Source: Leifsonia shinshuensis
GTDB lineage: Bacteria; Actinomycetota; Actinomycetes; Actinomycetales; Microbacteriaceae
Assembly (NCBI RefSeq): GCF_013410375.1
Contig: NZ_JACCFL010000001.1
Span: forward strand, 2,046,001 to 2,110,000
Reading direction: 5' to 3'
DNA length: 64,000 bases
Under the pieces are notes generated by a model. It saw nothing but the letters and a program-made list of their open reading frames with translations, did no database searches and had not been told where the DNA came from. Of this stretch, positions 59,520 to 64,000 are shown piece after piece (the stretch's first letter is position 1; every line of letters starts with the position of its first letter). The position numbers and the translations under genes were made by a program.

Positions 59520-60584
59520 TCAGGAGACGGCCTGGGCGAACCCGGCGGACGCGTCGGCGAGGTGCTGGAGCTCGGCGGGGACCTCGCGTCCCTTGGCCGC
59601 CATCGACTGCGCCCAGAGCCGTCCCGCGCGGTATGACGAGCGCACGAGCGGGCCCGAGAGGACGCCGAGGAACCCGATCTCCTCGGCCTCCTGCTTGAAC
59701 TCGACGAACTCGTCCGGGTGCACCCACCGTGCGACCGGGAGGTGGCGCGGGCTGGGCCGGAGGTACTGCGTGATCGTGATGATGTCGGTGCCTGCGTCGT
59801 GGAGGTCGTGCAGGGCCTGGCTGATTTCGGCGCGCTCCTCGCCCATCCCGAGGATGAGGTTGGACTTGGTGATCAGTCCGGCGTGGCGGCCCTGGGTGAT
59901 GACGTCGAGCGAGCGCTCGTAGCGGAAGGCCGGCCGGATGCGCTTGAAGATGCGCGGCACTGTCTCGACGTTGTGCGCGAAGACCTCGGGCCGTGCCGAG
60001 AACACCTCGCCGAGGTACTCGGGGTTGCCGGAGAAGTCGGGGACCAGGATCTCCACCCCGGTGCCGGGGCTCTGCCGGTGGATCTCGCGGATGGTCTCCG
60101 CATACAGCCAGGAGCCTTCGTCCTCGAGGTCGTCGCGGGCCACCCCGGTGACGGTCGAGTAGCGCAGCCCCATCTTCGCCACGGACTCGCCCACGCGCCG
60201 CGGCTCGTCCCGGTCGAACTCGGCGGGCTTGCCGGTGTCGATCTGGCAGAAGTCGCAGCGCCGGGTGCACTGCGAGCCGCCGATGAGGAACGTCGCCTCG
60301 CGGTCCTCCCAGCACTCGTAGATGTTCGGGCAGCCGGCCTCCTGGCAGACCGTGTGCAGCTCTTCGGACTTCACGAGGTTCTGCAGCTGGCGGTACTCCG
60401 GGCCCATCTTGGCCTTGGTCTTGATCCACGCCGGCTTGCGCTCGATCGGGGTCTGCGCGTTGCGGACCTCCAAGCGGAGCATGCGGCGGCCCTGCGGCTC
60501 GGTCGCGCGGGGTGCGGCGTCCTGAGGCGCGGTGGTCTGGGGTGCGGCGGTCTGGGGTGCGGCGGTCTGCGGTTCGCTGGTCAT
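59520..60584 (-). CDS. lipA: Lipoyl synthase LipA
   Basis: Radical-SAM enzyme that inserts two sulfurs into protein-bound octanoyl groups. Auxiliary cluster cysteines are C80, C85 and C91 ([13 protein letters not shown]); the SAM cluster cysteines are C106, C110 and C113 (CTRRCDFC). The C-terminal serine motif is at [12 protein letters not shown]. The ATG at 60584 overlaps the lipB stop as ATGA and gives 354 residues. The first 34 residues are a PQTAA-type repeat absent from typical LipA, which begins at M35 ([17 protein letters not shown], 60482). Either start is possible. Confidence 0.95.
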   Translation of the reverse strand: MTSEPQTAAPQTAAPQTTAPQDAAPRATEPQGRRMLRLEVRNAQTPIERKPAWIKTKAKMGPEYRQLQNLVKSEELHTVCQEAGCPNIYECWEDREATFLIGGSQCTRRCDFCQIDTGKPAEFDRDEPRRVGESVAKMGLRYSTVTGVARDDLEDEGSWLYAETIREIHRQSPGTGVEILVPDFSGNPEYLGEVFSARPEVFAHNVETVPRIFKRIRPAFRYERSLDVITQGRHAGLITKSNLILGMGEERAEISQALHDLHDAGTDIITITQYLRPSPRHLPVARWVHPDEFVEFKQEAEEIGFLGVLSGPLVRSSYRAGRLWAQSMAAKGREVPAELQHLADASAGFAQAVS

Positions 60585-61297
60585 GCGGCGACCTCCGTCG
60601 CGGTCGTGGCGGGCGTCGTGTGCGCGGCGGCGACCGGGCTGGAGGACGCGTCGGCCAGCCCGCGGTCGAGTGCGGCCTGGATGAGGGGAGCGACGTCCTG
60701 GGGTGTGACCGTGCGGCCGAGGACGCGGGAGATCGTGGTCACCCCGGCGTCGCGGATGCCGCAGGCGACGATCTTGTCGTAGGGGTCGAGGCTGTTGGAG
60801 CAGTTGAGGGCGAAGCCGTGCATGGTGACGCCTTCGGCGACGCGGATCCCGATGGCGGCGATCTTCTCGTCCGCCGGCCGTCCGTCCGCCGTGACGCCGT
60901 GCCCCGGCAGCCAGACGCCGGAGCGCCCCTCCACGCGCTCGCCGGGGACGCCGAGCCCGACGAGCACCTCGATGAGGATCCCTTCGAGCCAGCGCACGTA
61001 CCCGACGACGTCGATCGGCTCGGCCAGGCGCAGGATCGGGTAGCCGACGAGCTGCCCCGGGCCGTGCCACGTGATCTTGCCCCCGCGATCGACGTCGATC
61101 ACGGGCGTGCCGTCGGTGGGGCGCTCGTCCGGGGAGGTGCGCTTGCCCGCGGTGAAGACCGGGGCGTGTTCGAGGAGGAGGACGGTGTCGGGCGTGCGTC
61201 CCGCGACGACGTCGGCGTGCGTCGCGCGCTGACGGACGAGTCCGTCGTCGTAGGGGACGTGCTGCGAGCCGAGTCCGGAGACATCGAAGATCGTCAT
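60581..61297 (-). CDS. lipB: Octanoyltransferase LipB
   Basis: Transfers octanoate from acyl carrier protein to lipoate-dependent enzymes, providing the LipA substrate. The 238 residues have [36 protein letters not shown], catalytic K145 ([11 protein letters not shown]) and C179 ([15 protein letters not shown]). The C-terminal ~25 residues are Ala/Thr-rich. ATG at 61297 by promoter spacing. Confidence 0.96.
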   Translation of the reverse strand: MTIFDVSGLGSQHVPYDDGLVRQRATHADVVAGRTPDTVLLLEHAPVFTAGKRTSPDERPTDGTPVIDVDRGGKITWHGPGQLVGYPILRLAEPIDVVGYVRWLEGILIEVLVGLGVPGERVEGRSGVWLPGHGVTADGRPADEKIAAIGIRVAEGVTMHGFALNCSNSLDPYDKIVACGIRDAGVTTISRVLGRTVTPQDVAPLIQAALDRGLADASSSPVAAAHTTPATTATEVAA

Positions 61298-61303
61298 AGA
61301 GGC

Positions 61304-61309
61304 ATCCTA
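61304..61309 (-). promoter_or_regulatory. -10 element giving leaderless lipB-lipA
   Basis: Minus-strand TAGGAT ends 6 nt before the lipB ATG at 61297. Confidence 0.6.
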
Positions 61310-61444
61310 AATGGACTCAGTACAAAAAGTCGCGTTCGCGCTCGACTGCGGCTGAGATCCTCCACAGGTGGGCTGCGCCTCGGAGTCGTCCACGGATTCG
61401 CGCCCGGCTGTCCGACTCTCGATTCGCCGCGATGGACTGGGGGC

Positions 61445-63376
61445 ATGCAGAGGAGACGGAGGCCAGTGGACGTGATCGCGCACGCCGAGAGGATCGCCGC
61501 GGCCGAGGGATGGACGGTGCTTGGCCGCCGCGGAACCGGGGACACGGACGAGGCGTCGCTCGTGGTGTCGGGAGGGGACCTTCGCGGGCAGGCGGTGCTG
61601 ACGGTGCGGCGGGGGCCATGGGAGGGGGCGGTTTCGCGCGAGTCGTCGGAGGGCGGGATGCAGGAAGACCGGGAGTGGGCCGCTGAGGGCTCGGCAGGTC
61701 GGCGGTTGTCGCGTGACTCGGTGAGGTCGGGCCCGCGGGGTGCGGGTTCGGGGGCTGGAGGTTCGGGGGCTGGAGGTTCTCGGCCTGGAGGTTCTCGGGC
61801 TGGAGGTCCGGGGGCTGGAGGTTATCGGGCTGGGGGTCTGTCGGCTGGGGGTCTGTCGGCCGGCGGATCGAGGACCGGCAGCTTGCCGGCCGGCGATGCG
61901 AACACGCGTGGATCAGGGCCTGGTGACGTGTGCACCGGTGGCGGTCCGGCTGCTGGCTTGGGAGCCGGTGCCTTTCGGACTGGCGGCGTTCGAGCTGGCG
62001 GCGTTCGGGCCGACGACTTCCGGACTGGCGACTCTCGGACCGATGACGTTCGGGCTGGTGACTTTCCGCCGGGCGTTCGGGGTGGTGACTTTCCGGTGCG
62101 CGTGCGGGCTGGTGGCGTTCGGGCCACACGCATGGGAGCTGGCGACTTTCGGGCCGGTGACCCTCGGGCTGGCGGCGTTCGGGCTGGCGGCGTTCGGGCT
62201 GCCGCCGTGGGGACTGCTGAGCCGCGGACCGCTGGTTGGGGGACCGGCGAGCCGGGGATTGAAGGGCTCGGGTCTGCGGGCGCACAGCGTGGAGACCTCG
62301 CACCGCCGACGCTGTCTCCGCACCTGCCCCGGCCCTTGACGACGCCCGCCGACCGCCGCGCGGCGCGCGGCGCGGTCACGATCCGGCTCGTGGAACACCC
62401 CACGCGCGGCACTCTCGACGACCTGCTCGCCAGGGGCGCCCTCACGGCGGGGGAGGCCGTGACCGTGCTCATCGCCACGGCACGCGGACTCTCGGCGCTC
62501 CACGCCGAGGGCCTCGCCGGCATACCGCTCGCACCCCGCGACGTCGGCTTCCGCGACGACGGCTGCCCCGTCCTGACGGCGGTAGGCCGCCTGCGTGAAC
62601 TCGGCCAGCAGACGATGGCCGACGACGTCGCCGCGTTCGCCGCGCTCGCCCGCACCATCTGCTCCGCCGTGGCAGCGGAGCCCGGTGCTGCAGTGCTCGA
62701 GGCGGCCACGAACCGGAGCCATCGCAGCTGGGAGGACGTCGCCGCAGGACTGCTGCGCGCCGCCGATCCGACCGCGGTCCGCGCCCCGGACGCCGATTCG
62801 ATCGCCGCGATGCCAGCCCGGCCCGCACTGCCTCGCACGCGCAGCCTGGCGACGCGATGGGGCCACCACCAGGCCGCGCGATCGGTGGGGATGGATACGA
62901 CGGCGCGTTCGGTCGGCCGAGATCACCGCCTCCGCTCGGACGCACGGGCTGCGGACGGTCGCTTCGTCCCACGCAACTCCACCGCACCATCGCGCAGACG
63001 CGAGTCGACGGGGCGCTCCGCATCCCGGGACTCCCGCTCGGGATCGCCCGGTCGCCGCCCCGCCGCGCGCCCGATCGGTCGCGAGCGGACATCCCCGTCG
63101 GCCGGACGAGCTTCGCCACCGCGCGCGGTCGGCCGGGCTCCGGCCCAGCGCGCCGTGTCGCGTACCCCACCTGCGCGTGCGGCCGCGCGCGACTTCTTCA
63201 GCGCGCTGGAGCAGGTGCTGGACCTGCTCGGTGATCGCCCGGTCGGCCGCGCCGGGGCCGCTGCCCGCTCCTGGATCGCGGCCCGACCACTCGTGGTGGC
63301 GGTCGGGGCTGCGCCCGTGCTCGCCACCGTGCTGCTGCTGGTGGTTCTGCCGGGAGCACCGGCGCCTCCGGGTTAG
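61445..63376 (+). CDS. Membrane-anchored pseudokinase-like protein with Gly-rich repeats
   Basis: Not recognised as a named family. About 643 residues in four parts. The N-terminal part (1-75) has VIAHAERIAAAEGWTVLGRRG. A Gly/Ala/Arg-rich region (about 99-275) is built from degenerate pentapeptides of AGGVR type. The next part (about 300-460) resembles the kinase C-lobe: GTLDDLLARGALTAGEAVTVLIATARGLSALHAEGL, then IPLAPRDVGFRDDGCPVLTAVGRL where kinases have HRDLKPxN and DFG, so catalytic residues are absent. Last come an Arg/Ser-rich linker and one C-terminal membrane span (about 611-640). ATG 61445 is used; GTG 61472 has GGAGG 9 nt upstream and may be the true start. Confidence 0.65.
   Translation: MQRRRRPVDVIAHAERIAAAEGWTVLGRRGTGDTDEASLVVSGGDLRGQAVLTVRRGPWEGAVSRESSEGGMQEDREWAAEGSAGRRLSRDSVRSGPRGAGSGAGGSGAGGSRPGGSRAGGPGAGGYRAGGLSAGGLSAGGSRTGSLPAGDANTRGSGPGDVCTGGGPAAGLGAGAFRTGGVRAGGVRADDFRTGDSRTDDVRAGDFPPGVRGGDFPVRVRAGGVRATRMGAGDFRAGDPRAGGVRAGGVRAAAVGTAEPRTAGWGTGEPGIEGLGSAGAQRGDLAPPTLSPHLPRPLTTPADRRAARGAVTIRLVEHPTRGTLDDLLARGALTAGEAVTVLIATARGLSALHAEGLAGIPLAPRDVGFRDDGCPVLTAVGRLRELGQQTMADDVAAFAALARTICSAVAAEPGAAVLEAATNRSHRSWEDVAAGLLRAADPTAVRAPDADSIAAMPARPALPRTRSLATRWGHHQAARSVGMDTTARSVGRDHRLRSDARAADGRFVPRNSTAPSRRRESTGRSASRDSRSGSPGRRPAARPIGRERTSPSAGRASPPRAVGRAPAQRAVSRTPPARAAARDFFSALEQVLDLLGDRPVGRAGAAARSWIAARPLVVAVGAAPVLATVLLLVVLPGAPAPPG
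61738..62270 (+). repeat. Degenerate 15-bp tandem repeats
   Basis: About 35 units resembling GGCGTTCGGGCTGGC (early copies GGAGGTTCGGGGGCT) in a mainly 15-bp period. Copies are least diverged at 61740-61860 and 62150-62210. The repeat leaves several frames on both strands free of stops. Confidence 0.85.
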
Positions 63377-63393
63377 ACTGACGCCGGCCGATC

Positions 63394-63415
63394 GGGGCTC
63401 GCGGACGCGAGCCCC
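63394..63415. terminator. Hairpin between the pseudokinase and acyltransferase genes
   Basis: GGGGCTCGCG-GA-CGCGAGCCCC, a perfect 10-bp stem 17 nt after the pseudokinase stop. No T-run follows; it may end or attenuate transcription. A TAGACT at 63374-63379 could be a promoter for the next gene. Confidence 0.55.
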
Positions 63416-63448
63416 CGGCCGCATCGAGGAGAAGGGTCCGAGCAGACG

Positions 63449-64000
63449 GTGACGAACACGACGGTGGCGAACGCGATCGCCAGGCCGAGGTCCGCCGCGA
63501 TCGACGCCGTCCGCGTCCTCGGCGTGGTCGCGATCGTCTACGGCCACGTGTTCGGGCTGAACTTCCTGCGCAGCAGCCTCTTCATCTGGCACGTCCCCGT
63601 GTTCTTCGTCCTCACCGGCTACCTGTGGACGGCGAACCGCTCGATCCTCACCGAGGTGCGCAAGCGCACGCTGACGCTGCTGGTTCCGTACGCCGCCTGG
63701 CTGCTGATCATCCTCTCGCCATTGGTCAACGACCTGATCCTGCACGGCAGGAACACGGTCCCGCTGGAGATCGCGCTGCGCGGCGGCGCGCTGCTCACCG
63801 GCCAGTTCGCCGCGTTCTGGTTCGTGACCGCCCTGTTCTTCGCCGCCATCTACCTGCGGCTGCTGGAGCGCCTCCCCGAGATCGTGCAGTGGGCGGTCCC
63901 GTTGGTGGCGCTCGTCGCTCTGTGGGTCTTCCACGTCCCGTTCCAGCAGGTCCCGCTCTCGGCGGGTGTCGCGGTGCCGTGCCTCATCTTTGTCCTAGCG
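63449..64000 (+). CDS. Acyltransferase family 3 membrane protein (3' end outside window)
   Basis: Start of a multi-span acyltransferase of the OafA/NodX/WcaJ-like family 3, which usually O-acetylates cell-surface sugars. The 184 visible residues begin MTNTTVANAIARPRSAAIDAVRVLGVVAIVYGHVFG, with the family's R..D..R...... and catalytic-type histidine in YGH. WHVPVFFVLTGYLW and at least four further spans follow. GTG at 63449 after GGAGAAGGG. The frame is still open at the window end. Confidence 0.85.
   Translation, partial: MTNTTVANAIARPRSAAIDAVRVLGVVAIVYGHVFGLNFLRSSLFIWHVPVFFVLTGYLWTANRSILTEVRKRTLTLLVPYAAWLLIILSPLVNDLILHGRNTVPLEIALRGGALLTGQFAAFWFVTALFFAAIYLRLLERLPEIVQWAVPLVALVALWVFHVPFQQVPLSAGVAVPCLIFVLA

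Noticed and set aside
61317..62303. Minus-strand frame with NLQPP/RRQPE repeats as a gene
   Set aside because: It is the reverse reading of the 15-bp repeat array, lacks a ribosome-binding site, and stops being coherent outside the repeats.
61740..62339. Pentapeptide-repeat protein in another plus frame
   Set aside because: The A(D/N)LxX pattern of true pentapeptide-repeat proteins is absent and it has no domain beyond the repeat; the assigned frame continues into conserved-looking sequence and a membrane span.
1..64000. Phage, transposon, defence or biosynthetic cluster
   Set aside because: No transposase, integrase, toxin-antitoxin pair, restriction enzyme, or large synthase; gene content is housekeeping and base use is even apart from short AT-rich promoter islands.

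Overview
The window is GC-rich chromosomal DNA from a Gram-positive actinomycete, most probably of the family Microbacteriaceae (Leifsonia-like). The reasons are the division-cluster order murG-murC-ftsQ-ftsZ-yggS-sepF-yggT-wag31-lspA, an actinobacterial bc1-aa3 respiratory supercomplex (QcrCAB plus CtaC/D/E/F), polyphosphate glucokinase, the glnA/glnE arrangement, a textbook GlnR operator, a type A RNase P RNA, and frequent GTG/TTG starts. The placement is an inference from gene content; no database search was possible. I saw no prophage, insertion sequence, CRISPR array, tRNA or rRNA.

Layout. 1-8046: end of the division/cell-wall cluster (murG to lspA), then a pseudouridine synthase and dnaE (to 12527). 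12599-19665: flavin reductase, hisD, nrdR, pyrD, an RNase HI-DUF4440 fusion, a DUF3043 membrane protein, an M20 peptidase and an A-type Fe-S carrier. 19810-28287: respiration, as ctaC-ctaD-ctaF on the plus strand and ctaE-qcrC-qcrA-qcrB on the minus strand, with rlmA between. 28429-33442: trpD, then a PTS-dependent dihydroxyacetone kinase operon (dhaK-dhaL-dhaM/HPr) followed by pepA. 33656-41756: acetyltransferase, aspartate aminotransferase, DUF1345 protein, folA-thyA, an NCS1-type permease with a very long disordered N-terminus, a Nif3 protein and a coiled-coil protein with a decayed zinc ribbon. 41807-42180: rnpB. 42276-48862: kdpE-kdpD without the Kdp pump, ppgK, map, a small SPOR-like protein, a DUF6194 protein and panB. 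48966-57814: nitrogen assimilation (glnA2-glnE and glnA with its GlnR operator) around an AraC regulator, a YCII protein and an LCP ligase. 58017-64000: RDD protein, DUF4191 protein, lipA-lipB, a kinase-like (pseudokinase) membrane protein with a Gly-rich 15-bp repeat region, and the start of an acyltransferase.

The window is mostly housekeeping; the interest lies in gene boundaries and regulation. Eighteen genes have a -10 hexamer ending 6-9 nt before the start codon, which predicts leaderless mRNAs and fixes several starts. At map/SPOR two such promoters run back to back inside 18 bp. Three convergent gene pairs are each separated by a different elaborate inverted-repeat element. The least understood gene is the repeat-bearing pseudokinase at 61445-63376.
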